From Cyanophora paradoxa (lineage: Eukaryota; Glaucocystophyceae; Cyanophorales; Cyanophoraceae), in NCBI GenBank assembly GCA_004431415.1, contig QPMI01000588.1, forward strand, positions 124,001-188,000: 64,000 nt of DNA, given 5' to 3'. Made by a program: the position numbers and the translations under genes. Positions 46,082-56,505 of this stretch are shown one piece after another (the stretch's first letter is position 1; each line of letters begins with the position of its first letter). Under the pieces are notes generated by a model, which was not told where the DNA came from, did not search any database, and was given only the letters and a program-made list of their open reading frames with translations.

Positions 46082-48638
46082 CTAGCCGAGGCGCTTGGAG
46101 CTCGGCGGCGGGAGGCGGCTCCAAACCACGCGCACCCCGCGCGCCTTCAGTTCCCGCAGCAGACGTGGCCCCGCCGCCTCCGCATTGCCTCGGCCCGCCA
46201 GGAACCTGCCGCCGCGCTCAGGTCGGGCGGAGGCGGGAGGGGGAAGGAAGCCGGGGCGCACTCGGGAATCTGATTGTGATCGTCGTCGCGAGGGCACCGC
46301 GCCGCGTCCCTGAGTGAGTGGCGGCCTCTGGAACTGGGCGCGGGGAGGGGCTGCACCCCGGGGCACATGAGGGGGCCGAAGAAGGTGAGGGCGGGGCAGG
46401 CGGCGAGGAGACCGGCGAGGCGCGGGGCCTCCCCCGCGCCGAAGGGGCAGCGAGCGAAGGAGAGGGAGCGGAGGGCGGGGGGCGGGCCCGAGGCGCCGAG
46501 GGCCGCCAGCACGCGCCACGCCTCCGCAACCCCGTCCAGTATGAGCTGCGGGGGTCCGCGTCGGTCAAGGCGCCGGCCTTAGCATGGAGGGCGGGGGCGC
46601 GCACGCTCTCGAGGCGGGCGCCGGCGGGGGAGGCGAGGGCGGCGGCCCACCAGTCGACGCGCACTGTTGAGCGGCCCTCGAGTTTGAGGACGCGCAGGGA
46701 GGGGAAGGAGCCCTCGGGGGGTAGAGGCAGCTCCGTGGCGCTGCGGCAAGCCTAAGGACCGGGCCGGCGGGACGAGGGGAGCTAGGCGCGCACTCATCCG
46801 CATCCTGCCAGCCCCGTGCCATCTTAGATGGCAGGTCCGACAGACGCGCGGGGGGTACAGCGGCACCTCGCGATCGACGCAGTCGCAAATGACGAGCTTC
46901 TCGAGGGCGGGGAGGCCGGCCAGGAGGATCACCAGGCTCGCGGTCTCCTTCCTCTTGAAAAGCTGCTCGAGCTGCTCGTCAGCAGCGGGGGGGGGGGGGA
47001 GGGGGGGAGGGGGGGAGGGGGGGGGAGGGGGGGGGTGGGTGGGGTGGGGTGGGGGGGGGGGGGGTGGGGGGGGGGGGGGGCAGCACCTGGGAGCAGTCAG
47101 AGATGTTGAGCTCGCGGAGGGCGGGGCAGGCGGCGAGGAGGCCTTCGAGGCGCAACGCGTCCCCACCGCCGAAGCTGCGGCACTGGCGGAGGAAGAGAGA
47201 GCGGAGGGCGAGGGGCGGGCCCGAGGCCTGTAGGGCCCCGAGCACGCGCCCGGAGTCAGCCAAACCCCGCAAGGAGAGCTGCGGTGCCTGTGAGGGGGGT
47301 GCGGCGGGAGCACAGAGGCCCGCGGGAAGAGCGGGGGAGAGGGAGGGGTTCGGCGCACTCTCTCGAGGCGGGCGCCGGCGGGGGAGGTGAGGGCGGCGGC
47401 CCACCAGCCGCAGGGCGTGGCGGGGCCGCGGAGGGTGAGGTGGCGAAGGGCGGGGAAGGAGCCGGCGGGGGGCGCGGGGGGCGCGGGGCCCAGGCCGGGG
47501 CCCGCGAGGGACGTGTCGATGGTGAGGCGGGAGAGGGCGGGGAGGGCGGCGAGGGCGCGGGCCGAGTCCCGTCCTTCCGGTCCCTCGAAAGGATCGCCAG
47601 ATCCAATGGATATGGCGACTTCGAGGGTCTCGAGGGTGGCGGCCGCCCCGCTCCGCTCGAGGCCGCCGAGGGCGACGGGGCGGGGCGGCTTCTCGAGGCA
47701 GAGCTCGCGCAGGCCCGGAGCGGGGAGCAGGTCCTCCCAGCCTCCTGCGCGTGCCCCGCTCGACGAGGGCACCGACGAGCTCGAGGCGGTCGGGGCAGAA
47801 GGGGTTACCTTCGACGGCGATTCCGCGTAGCGTGAGGGCGCGGAGCGAGGGGGCGCAGCGGCGGACGATCGCGCCGACCAGAGCCGAGACGTCTTCGCTG
47901 TACTCGTCGACTTTGATGCTGACCTGCGGCGGCGGAACCCTCAGGCCTAACGCCGCGGGGGGCCCAAGCGGGCAGCGCGGCGCGGGCGGCGCTAGCGAAG
48001 GCGGGCCTCGAGGGAGCGGAGGCTCAGCTTGCCGGCCGGGACGGCGGCGAGGGCGTCGAGGCAGGCCCGGAGCTCGCCCGTGGCGGTAGTGGGAAGGTAG
48101 AGCAGGCGGAGAGACAGCAGGGAGGGCCAGCAGGGGAGGGCCGCCAGGAAGCGGGCCCCGTGCTGGGCCCAGAGGCCTCCCAGGAACGTCACTTCGCGGA
48201 GACCGGTGAGGAGCGGAGCGCGCTCCGCGAGGAACGCGTCGACGCCGCCGCGGCGCCCCGCCAGCCAGCGCGCGACGAAAACGTCCCAGCAGACGTTCTC
48301 GAAGAGCGCGAGCGCCCCCCCCGCCGCGTCGATGGCCTCCTTGAACCGCTTGCAGACGGCGCGGAGCGCGTGCGCCTCGCGAAGCGCCGCGAGCCACCGA
48401 CGGCCGTCATAACACGGAGGAAGCTGCGGTGGCCGCGGCCCAGCTCCAAGTGAGATCAGGCCGCATGTACATGTGCAGCCGCGGGGGGCGCGCCGACCTC
48501 GCTCGCCACGGTCCGCAGGATTTTCATGAGCAGCTCGTCGGCGAGCATAAGCATCACAATCGGCGCTTCTTCTTCCTCGGCGGGCGCCGCGGGCGCCATC
48601 TCCTGTACGTGCCTCAAGCGAGTCTTCGAGGCCGCCAC
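46082..48638 (-). CDS. F-box/leucine-rich-repeat protein, multi-exon
   Basis: The first exon starts MAASKTRLRHVQEMAPAAPA and carries LMLADELLMKILRTVASEVG, an F-box-like LxxELLxxIL helix. The next exon region continues LREAHALRAVCKRFKEAIDA (typical F-box ending R-x-V-C-K-R-F) and LRLLYLPTTATGELRACLDA. Downstream are LRRs: FPALRHLTLRG, PALSRLTIDTSL, GLRELCLEKPPRPVALGGLE, LEGLLAACPALRELNISDCS (about 47100) and AGLPALEKLVICDCVDREVP (about 46900). It is predicted to be the substrate-recognition subunit of an SCF ubiquitin ligase, with the F-box binding Skp1 and the LRRs binding the target. Several GT-AG introns lie inside, one with a long poly-G tract. The C-terminus ends near 46082; exon limits are approximate. 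Confidence 0.7.
46986..47083. repeat. G-rich tract (near-pure G/GGGA/GGGT), intronic
   Basis: About 95 bases with runs of 7-12 G on the plus strand (C-runs on the coding strand), between two LRR exons of the minus-strand gene. It should form G-quadruplexes and also serves as an extended polypyrimidine tract. Confidence 0.8.
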
Positions 48639-49029
48639 TAGTACTAGTAAGCCGTCGGACGTCGATGCTGAGGGAGCCTAGGACGCCGGCGTAAAGGCGA
48701 AGGAGCTAGCGCGAAGCTGCTGCCGCAGTGCGAGCTGGACCCGGGACCGGAGCTGGAGACGCTGCTGTCAGCAGTCAGCTGATCAGCTGCTTTTCACACA
48801 CCCATCTCGAAGATCCCGATCTCACCGAAGTGCAAACGCGTGCAAGGATCGACGTGAGCGACGTGCAAAGGCGGCTCGGGTCGGAAGGCGGTGCGAAGGC
48901 CTGTCGCCCGGGTACGGCCGCCGTAGCCTGGGGTACGACCGGTCGAAACCAACGCGCGCTTTTCGTGCGCGGGGGCCAGCTGCAGCCCGTGCGATAGGCG
49001 GCGATAGATAGAATCTATCTAACGAGCAG
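48639..49029. other. divergent intergenic region
   Basis: Lies between the start of the minus-strand F-box/LRR gene and the presumed start of the plus-strand Ser-rich gene. No ORF is supported. Probably promoters of both. Confidence 0.5.
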
Positions 49030-51216
49030 ATGAGCTCCCCCGCTTCGAACCCAGCTAGGCGGCTGCGGCGCACCGAGAGCGATCCGATGCTGCCCGCCGG
49101 CGATGTCGCCATTGCTGTGCGTTTTACTTGCCCCGCCGAGTGCCCCATCCCCGAGCCCGCTGTTAGACGCCTTTACATGCTGGGCTGCGCGGTGCTCGGC
49201 TGATCCGCCGCCCGCAGCAATCGCTCATCAAGAGACTACAAGAGGAAGGAAAGTGCGTAAATTTGAACCGTGTTGCGCACTCGCAACGAGTCGGCTCCGA
49301 CCCTCCACACAAAAACGCCTTTCCCGCCTTCTCGACGCCGGGCTGATCAGGGCGCCCGCCGGCCCGCAGCAAATTCGAGGGTCACCGCATTCGGATGATC
49401 GGGTGCGCCAGCGCGACGCACTGCCGCCAATGCGCACCACTTCTCGATTTGACCGGTGCTGCGCGGCAGGCGGCACGTCGACGAGAACGCGCAGCGCGTG
49501 CATAAGGCGATCGTGTACACGACGGACGTCGTCGACGCGCGCGGCGCGCAGCTCCAGCGCATCTGCTACCGCGTCGAGGTCCGCCTGGCCGCGCCGCGCC
49601 GCTCCGGCCCGGCCCGAACGCGCGACCCGACGCGCGCGCCGCCGCGCCGCAGATGAACGCGGGGAAGCCGGTGTTCATAGCGGCGTCGAGCGCGGACGGG
49701 TCCATCCACGATCAAATGTTCGCGAAGGAGATGCGCCGCTTCCCCGGTGCCGCCCGCCGCCCCGCCGCCCCACTCCCCCGCCGCGTCTGACCGCTGCTCG
49801 GTCGATGCTCCCCAGGCGCCCCGTTCCACTGGATCATGTTCAAGGCACGCGCGCTCCCTCCTGCGCTCTCGCCCCGGCGCGCCGCGCCGGCGCCTGACGC
49901 GCCCTCGCCGCCGCAGAACGTGGTCAAGTCGAAGGGGGCGACGGAGGTCGGGCCGGGCCAGTTCCTCGCCTCCATCCACGACGCCTTCAACCGCGCCGTC
50001 CCGTGCGCGCCCTCCTGCATGATCCCCCGGGTCCCGTCTGATTCCGGGGCAGGGGCAAGGCGGCGGGGGTGGACGGGGACGCGGAGTTCGTGGAGCGGCT
50101 GTGGCGGGAGGGCCTGCGCCTGAAGGAGACGCGGCAGATGATGGACAAGATCAAGTACGTGAAGGACTGGGGCGACCTCACCGCCAGCGTCTGCGTCCAG
50201 GTGCGAGGGATCGGGCGGAGCGAAGGCCGAGTCAGAGTCGGCGCCGCTGAGGGGCGGGCGGGGCAGATCTCTGTGAGCGCGGCGAAGGTGCAGGAGCGGA
50301 TCGCGGCGGCCAAGGAGGAGCTGGCGGCCTCCACGCCGGGCCCCGGCAGCCGCCGCTCCTCCAACGCCTCCAACGCCGGCTCGGACGCCTCCTCCCCCGC
50401 CGGCTTCTCCGGCGGCCGCCGCGGCTCCGAGCCCCTCAACCGCACCTCCCCCAAGGTCCCCCTCCCCCGCCAGGTCCGTTTCCACCCCCGCCGGCTTCGC
50501 TTTCGTTCTCCTCTGAGGGCGCGCAGGCGTCGCACGGGCAGGGGGCGAGGACGTCCTCCCCCGGGGGCCTGCTGGACGTGAGCGGCCTCGCGGACTCGAG
50601 CCCGAGCTCGCTGCCGGGGAGCCCCGAGGGCGCCGCCGGGCCCTCCCCCGCCATCGAGTCCAGCCCCGCCTCCCTCGGGGCCCCCGCCGCCGCCTCCCCC
50701 TCCCCCTCCTCCTCCCCCTCGGGACCCACCTCCCCCTCGTCCTCCTACGACCCCTCGAGCCCTGCCTCGGCCGTCCGCCGCCCCTTCGCCCTGGGCCTCC
50801 TCGGCCGCACGGGCTCGGGGGGCAGCCCCGGCTCCCCCTTCGTCCTCCCCCGCTCCGGCTCGGGGGGCATCGGGGGCATCGGGGGCGCTGGCGGGAGCCC
50901 GGGGGCGGCGTTCGTGCTGCCGCGGCAGAGCTCGGGGTCGGCGGCGAGCAGCCCGGGGTCCGGGCACCCGGCGGTGGTGCCCCGCTCCGGCTCGGGCTCC
51001 ATCCGCGTCCCCATCATCGACGCCAAGGCCCACGCCCTCGCCGCCGCCGCCGCGGCGCAGGGGGCCGGGGGCAGCCCGCAGGGGAAGGGCCCGGGCCCGG
51101 CGGCGGGCCTGACCCGCTCCGACTCGCTCACGTCGATGGCGACGACCTCGACGGCCGTGTCGGGCGTCCCCTCCCTCGCCTCCGCCTCCTCCGACGCCCC
51201 CGGGGCCGCCCCCTGA
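49030..51216 (+). CDS. Ser/Pro/Gly-rich host protein, multi-exon, unknown function
   Basis: Likely start MSSPASNPARRLRRTESDPM (49030), running through GDVAIAVRFTCPAECPIPEP. Later exons: HVDENAQRVHKAIVYTTDVV (about 49470), MNAGKPVFIAASSADGSIHD (49653), then APFHWIMFK, NVVKSKGATEVGPGQFLASI and FVERLWREGLRLKETRQMMD (50090), each bounded by plausible short introns. The C-terminal about 300 residues from 50274 are low-complexity Ser/Pro/Gly/Ala with repeated PRSGSG units (FVLPRSGSGGIGGI, VVPRSGSGSIRVPI) and RTESDP / RSDSL sites suited to phosphorylation. The folded middle part is not recognised. Stop at 51214-51216. Confidence 0.55.
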
Positions 51217-51752
51217 CCGCCGGACCGGTCGTCATCGCTTAACTTTCTTTGCTTCGAGGTCGATTTACTAAGTGAGCTCGCTAGCTATACTAAGTTGCTT
51301 TTAGTTGCGTTATTAGTTATTTATGGCTCTTTGAGTTGATTCGGAGTACTAGACCTTGTGCTGTGGCTTCGAATCCGCTCTCTGTACCTCCTAGAGTTTA
51401 GTTGATTGCACTTGATCTACCTCTACAAACCTACTTTGCTCTCTGATTGTAAGTATGCTTTACGTTGTATCATAACTTATCTAGTCCTAGTACCACTTAC
51501 ACTTGATTACTGTGTGTTCTTTGCAAATAGATTGGCAGTAGCTTGCTCGCCCAGGATCCCATATGCATGCCCCGCGTCCGGGCTCGAGGCGTCGACGCCG
51601 GCGAGTTCATGATCACAGCCGAATGAATAGGGTTACGGGACGGAACGAAGCACTGTACAGAGAGGGGCTCAAGGGGAACAGGGGCAGCGGATCAGAGGGG
51701 GCGGAGGCCGCGGCCGGGCCGCCCCAGCGGAGGCGGACGAGCGCCGGCGGGG
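51217..51752. other. AT-richer tail-to-tail intergenic region
   Basis: No gene seen. Composition is visibly lower in GC than the neighbours (51240-51560), consistent with the 3' UTRs of two converging genes. Confidence 0.6.
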
Positions 51753-52652
51753 TCACCAGAGGCGGGCGAGGGGCCGGTGGGCCGACTCCTCGACGGCCTC
51801 CTTGGCGAGGGCGAGGACCTTTGCGTGCACCTCCTCGATCGTGCCGCGCCCGTCGAGCACCTGCCCGCCCGCCGGCGTCGGGGCGGGGCCGGAGGGAGGA
51901 GGGAGGCGCGCGGGGGAGGTCGAACCTGCCAGTTCTTGGCGCCGCTCATGAGCCGCTGGAAGTTCTCCTGCACCTTCCGCTGGAAGTCGACGCGCTCGTA
52001 CCGCTCCTGCCCGTAGTCGCCGCGCTTCGCCTGCGGCCCGCCGCGCGTCAGCGCCGTGCGCGGGGCGGGCGGCAGCGGAGCCGCGGCGCGCACGGCGTCA
52101 TCGACGGGGACGTCGAGGTAGATGACGAGGTCGGGGGCGGGGAGGCCCGTGTCCGGCTGCTTGCACCACTCGAAGTCCAGGCCCTTCGCCGCGGAGAACG
52201 CCACGCCCGAGAACGCATAGCGGTCCACGACGAGCGTTTTCCCCGCACTCAGCAGCTCCTCGATCTTCGAGCTGCGCGGAAAGCGGCGGCGCGTCGGCGG
52301 CAGCGGAGGGCCTGTGCCGATGGCGGGCGCGCACGCAGCCTCCCAGCGGTTCGCGGAGAAGAGCAGGTGCAGGCATCGGTCGTCGAGCTCCTTTGTGTTC
52401 TGAAGGTAGGCATCGATCATCTTGCCGATCTCTGTCGTCCGGTCTGCGACCCAGAGGTGAGCGCCAGCATGGCGAGCTTGGCGGCAAAGCCGTCTGCGCA
52501 CCCGGGAAGCGGAGCAGTGTCGCGTTCAGCTTTTCAGCGAGCATGCGGCTCTGCGTGCTCTTGCCGCAGCGGTCGACTCCTTCGAACAGGATGAACGCGC
52601 CGCGGGAAGGCTGCCCCGCTGTCGCCGAGATGACTGGGGTGTCGTGCGGCAT
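51753..52652 (-). CDS. thymidylate kinase (dTMP kinase), five exons
   Basis: Starts MPHDTPVISATAGQPSRGAF, then the P-loop FEGVDRCGKST and KLNATLLRFPG (exon 1, 52652-52502). Exon 2 from 52443: DRTTEIGKMIDAYLQNTKEL and LHLLFSANRWEA. Exon 3: EELLSAGKTLVVDRYAFSGV (the DRY motif) and LDFEWCKQPDTGLPAPDLVI. Exon 4: DYGQERYERVDFQRKVQENF. Exon 5: TIEEVHAKVLALAKEAVEES to the stop at 51753-51755. Motifs and order follow eukaryotic DTYMK closely. The enzyme phosphorylates dTMP to dTDP for DNA synthesis. Introns are GT-AG, roughly 60 nt. It is a host housekeeping gene. Confidence 0.9.
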
Positions 52653-53423
52653 CTTACTGATGCTGAATTTGAAGCTGGAGTTGAAAAAGGTGCGCGAGGC
52701 GGAGCGCAGGAGCCGGACGGTCGACTCGTTCGCGCGGCAGACTGCCGCTGTTGCGGGGGAGGTTACTGCTGTTCCGAGGAAACGGGGAAATGCGAGCCTG
52801 GCTGGCAATGCAGCAAAGAGCATGCAGGGCTGGCGGGAGAAGCTGCGATTTAAATTCTTGGGGTACGCGTGATTTGGGACTTCAACGCTGCAATCAACAT
52901 TTGCTATTGAGCCAGCGGCGATCGCAGCCCGGTCGACCGCAGCCGTGCGTTGCATGCGGCGTCGGCATGGTCGATCGGCGAACGCTTGAAAACGCTTCCG
53001 AATCCGAGCTCGAGGCACCGGCGGGGCGGCATGCGCAGGGTCGAGCAGCGGGCCGTCGCGCGCGGCCCTGCCGCCCTGTCCAAAAGCCCACTTCCTCCTA
53101 CGCTGCGGCGCCAGACGGGTTCCGTTTATCGCGCGTTGCTCGCTGTTCAGCAGGCACAGCGCTAGCTGAAAGGAAAGGCGTTCATTTAAAAGGTGCTGTC
53201 TGGGAGACACTCAAAAACTGCGCGGATTGGAGGAAAGCCTACAGAAATGCCGTTGAGCTGGGGAAAAAATGCCACCGGGGCGGCGGCGGCTGTTGGCTAG
53301 TACTTATACGCTGCCGGGCGCTGGGCGCTTCGCGCGCCGGCCCGGAGACGGGCCGACGGAGGGGAGGTCCCGGGGGCGGGCGCCGGCGGCGGGCCCCGAG
53401 GCGCGGCGGGCGGCCAGGGGCGC
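52653..53423. other. no gene recognised between dTMP kinase and BFR1-like gene
   Basis: Contains the upstream region of the dTMP kinase gene and the 3' UTR of the BFR1-like gene. Open frames here are antisense or compositional. Nothing else is seen. Confidence 0.5.
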
Positions 53424-56112
53424 CTACGCGTCGGTCTTGAAGGAGAGGGAGACCTTGGCCTCGCCGTTCTCGCCGGCGGAGACCTTGAGGGAAACCTTGC
53501 CCTCGCCGGCCGGGGCCGCCTCCTCCTTCTTGGCGGCCTCCTTCTCCTTCTTGCCGCCCTTGTCCTTCTTCTTCTCCTCCTTCTTGGGCTTCTCCTCGCG
53601 GATCTCGCCCTCCTCGAGCTCCTCCTCGGCCTTGCCGGCCGCCGCCGCCTCCTCGGCCGCCGCCTCGGCCGCCGCCGCCTTGGCCTCCTCCTCGGCCGCC
53701 TTGGCCGCCTCCGCCGCGAACTTGTCCGCCTCGGCGACCAGGCGCTCGTACTTGGCGTCCACGTCGCCCTCCTCCTCCGCCGCCGCCGCAGCCGCCTCAG
53801 CGGCCGGCGCCGGCGCCGGCGCGGCCGCCGCCGACGAGGAGGCGGCGCCGCCCTTCTTGTGGGCGGCGCCGAGGGACGGGAATTCGTCGAGCTTGACGGT
53901 GTCCGGGACCTTGGTCGGCTTGGCCGGCTTCTCGGTGGCCGTCTTGACGACGACCGGCTCCTGCTCGTCCTCGACCGGCGGCAGCGGCTCGCCGGCCTCC
54001 AGGCGCCGCTTCCACTCCTCCTCCTTCTTCTTCATCGTCTCCTGCTCGCCGCGTCGGCGGGCGGCGGGCAGACGGGGGGGCAGAGCGAAGCGGGGGCACC
54101 TTCTTGGCGAGGAGGGCCTCGATGGCGGCGGGGACGTCGGTGTTCATGAAGGGCGGCTTCACCTTGAACTTGTCGAACGCCGCGATCTTCTCCACGCTGT
54201 GGATCAGGCGCTCCGGCTGTGGCGGCGGCTCAGCGGCGGCGGAGCGGGCCGGCGGAGGGCAAGGCGGGCGGGGCGGACCTTCTTGGCAGCCGGGGCGGCG
54301 GGCTTCTTCTCCGCGCCCTTCTTCTTCTTGCCGAGGCCGCCGAAGAGGCCGCCCAGGTCCTCCTCGTCGTCCCGCTTGCGCCAGAAGCCCTTCGCGTCCT
54401 TCGTGCCCGCGATGGGCGCCGACGAGGCCGCCGCCGCCGCCGGCTCCGGGGCCGCCGCCTCCGCGTTCGGGTTCAGGGGCTTCAGGTACGCGATGATCAC
54501 GTCGACCATCTCGAGGTCCGCCTCGTACGGGTTCCGGCGCATGTACTCCGCCCGGCGCGCCTCGCTGCGCGGCCACCGCGTCAGAGCCGGCGCGGCGCGG
54601 AGCGGCCGGCGCGGGAGGCGGCGCACCGCTCGTCGTCGCGCTGCTTGCGCTCCTGCATGCGGGCCTGGCGGGAGGCCTCGCGCTCGTGCTTGGTCTGTTC
54701 GTACCAGATCTTCTCGTTGATGCGCCATTCCTGCAGGCGCTTGAAGTAGTCATCCCGCATCTGCTTGCTGTGCTGGAACAGCTCGTTCATGTGGTCGCGG
54801 AGGATCTGCCGCGCGGTCAGTGCCGCCCGCGAATCCAAAAGCCGAGCCGTCCGCAGACCTTGCGGGTGGCGATGAGGGTCGGGACCGACGAGTTGCTCGC
54901 GGCGCGGTTGGCCCGCATGTTCTCAAAGACCGTGCGCTGGGCATCCTCGGCCTCGCGAGCGCGCCTGATTTCGTCCTCCTTGGCCTGCGCGCGCGCGTTC
55001 GTCCAGGCTGCGAGAGAGAAGAAAGGCGCGGGGGACCCGGCACCTTCAGACGATCGAAGACAGCCTGGCGGTCGGCCTTCGCCTTCTGGGCCGGGTTCTG
55101 CGACGAGTCCGCGACCGAAGCGACGGCGACATCGCTGAATGGCGCGGAATGTCAGCGACCCGCGCATATCCGCAAGCTGTGGTTCGAAGGCGGACCGGCC
55201 AGAGGCAGCCTCGCGGGCGGCCTGCAGCGCCTTAATGTCGCTGAGAACCTGCTTCTCCTCCTTGAGGGACAGCGTGCTGGTCGCAAGCTGGAACTCGAGC
55301 TCGCTGCGCGGTCTGTGTTCGGAGGATGGTCGAAAGCGCCGAATGGGCGCGGCGCGAACCGGATCTGCTTGTTGATATCCTCGAGCGACGTGAACGCGGG
55401 CTTCGCACGCGGGGCGGGGGCGACGGGAGCAGCGCCGCCAGCCGCAGCGCCGGTCTGGCGGGAGTCGGCAACAATGGCGTTACCGGATGCGGCGCGGCGC
55501 ACCGGCTGGCTCTTGAGAGCATCGAGCTCGGCACGGATAGCATTCCGCTCGTTGTTCAGCTCGCGCGTCACCTTCTGCAGCGCCTTGAGCTTCTCAAGCT
55601 CCGCACTCTCTGCGTCATGGAACTGGCCCTTGTTGCCCTCGCGGCTGTCTAGCTGCTCCTTGATTTCGGCCTGCAACGAATATGTCAGAGAGTGCACCCT
55701 CGCGCCCGGCCGACCGGGCGGTGGCCCCATTCGTCGCACCAGCTTCTTCCTGCACTCATCCATCGACTCATTGATTGCCGCCAGCTGCTTCTCGAACTGC
55801 TCCCGGTTCGGCTGAGGGAACTGCAAAGAAACAAACGCGCGGGCGTGTCAGAGAGCGGCGGGGGGCGCAGCCGTGGGCGGGCCTGGTTTTGGTATGCCCG
55901 ACCATGCGGCGCGCGCGGGCGGCGACGGCGGAGGTAACTACACGCACCCGCTTCACGCGCTGCGCTGGGATGACCAGCTTCGGCGCTTTCGGCGCCTCGC
56001 CGTCGGCGGCAGCCTCCGCATCGGCGGGAGTCTCAGCCGGGGCCTCCGCCTCGGCCGCCGGGGTCTCCTCGACCTCCGGAGACGCTGCGGGAACGTCCTC
56101 TGTATCGCTCAT
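53424..56112 (-). CDS. BFR1-like nuclear segregation / polysome-associated protein, multi-exon
   Basis: Start MSDTEDVPAASPEVEETPAA (56112), Ala/Glu-rich, then FPQPNREQFEKQLAAINESM (about 55810), AEIKEQLDSREGNKGQFHDA, LQKVTRELNNERNAIRAELD and KPAFTSLEDINKQIRF. After an intron comes ELEFQLATSTLSLKEEKQVL. The S-L-E-D-I-(N/D)-KQI ... T-x-S-L-x-EEK sequence is the hallmark of BFR1-family coiled-coil proteins, which bind mRNA on polysomes/ER in yeast. Further on: VDVIIAYLKPLNPNAEAAAP, AFDKFKVKPPFMNTDVPAAI, and a Lys/Glu/Ala-rich tail ending SLKVSAGENGEAKVSLSFKT with stop at 53424-53426. About eight exons with short introns. Divergent from the MFS gene. Confidence 0.8.
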
Positions 56113-56505
56113 GCTGTTTCTGGCCGCCGATGGACCGGGCCACGAACTTTGCCGGACGAACTGGGGCACTAACAAATTCCCCCGTGAGCTGTTCGCGTAC
56201 CCCCACTCGGCCGAATTGCGTGTTTTAAGGCCGTCGGCGGCCGGTGGAAGGAGCGCACGCCGAAGGGCAGCAGGAGCACGCGCTCCGCCCTGCGCGTGCG
56301 GCCCGCCGGGCCACTGGATCGGCCGCTCGGTCGGCGGTTGGTTGCAAGAGTAGTCGTTAGCGGAGCTGCTCGGCGGCGCTCGGTTTGCGGTCGCATCGTC
56401 TGAATCGAGCGGCTACCGGCCTGCCTCCGAGCACCCGTGCGCTCTAGCCGGCGCGTGCAGCTCCTTCTCGAGAAACCGTGCGCTCATCCCCGGGGCGCAG
56501 CGTCG
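56113..56505. promoter_or_regulatory. bidirectional promoter region containing a dispersed repeat
   Basis: 393 bp between two divergent start codons. Positions 56187-56298 are nearly identical to the last 115 bases of the window (63886-64000), in the same orientation. No TATA box is obvious. The repeat has an open frame (RVLRP-AAGGRSARRRAAG) in both copies, but frame and start differ, so I treat it as a repeat rather than a gene. Confidence 0.55.
56187..56298. repeat. dispersed repeat, copy 1
   Basis: Matches 63886-64000: TTCGCGTACCC, then TTGCGTGTTTTAAGGCCG and a long identical stretch through GGAGCGCACGCCGAAGGG to CCCTGCGCGT. The copies differ by a few substitutions and short indels at the left side. 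The right end of copy 2 is cut by the window. Confidence 0.85.
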
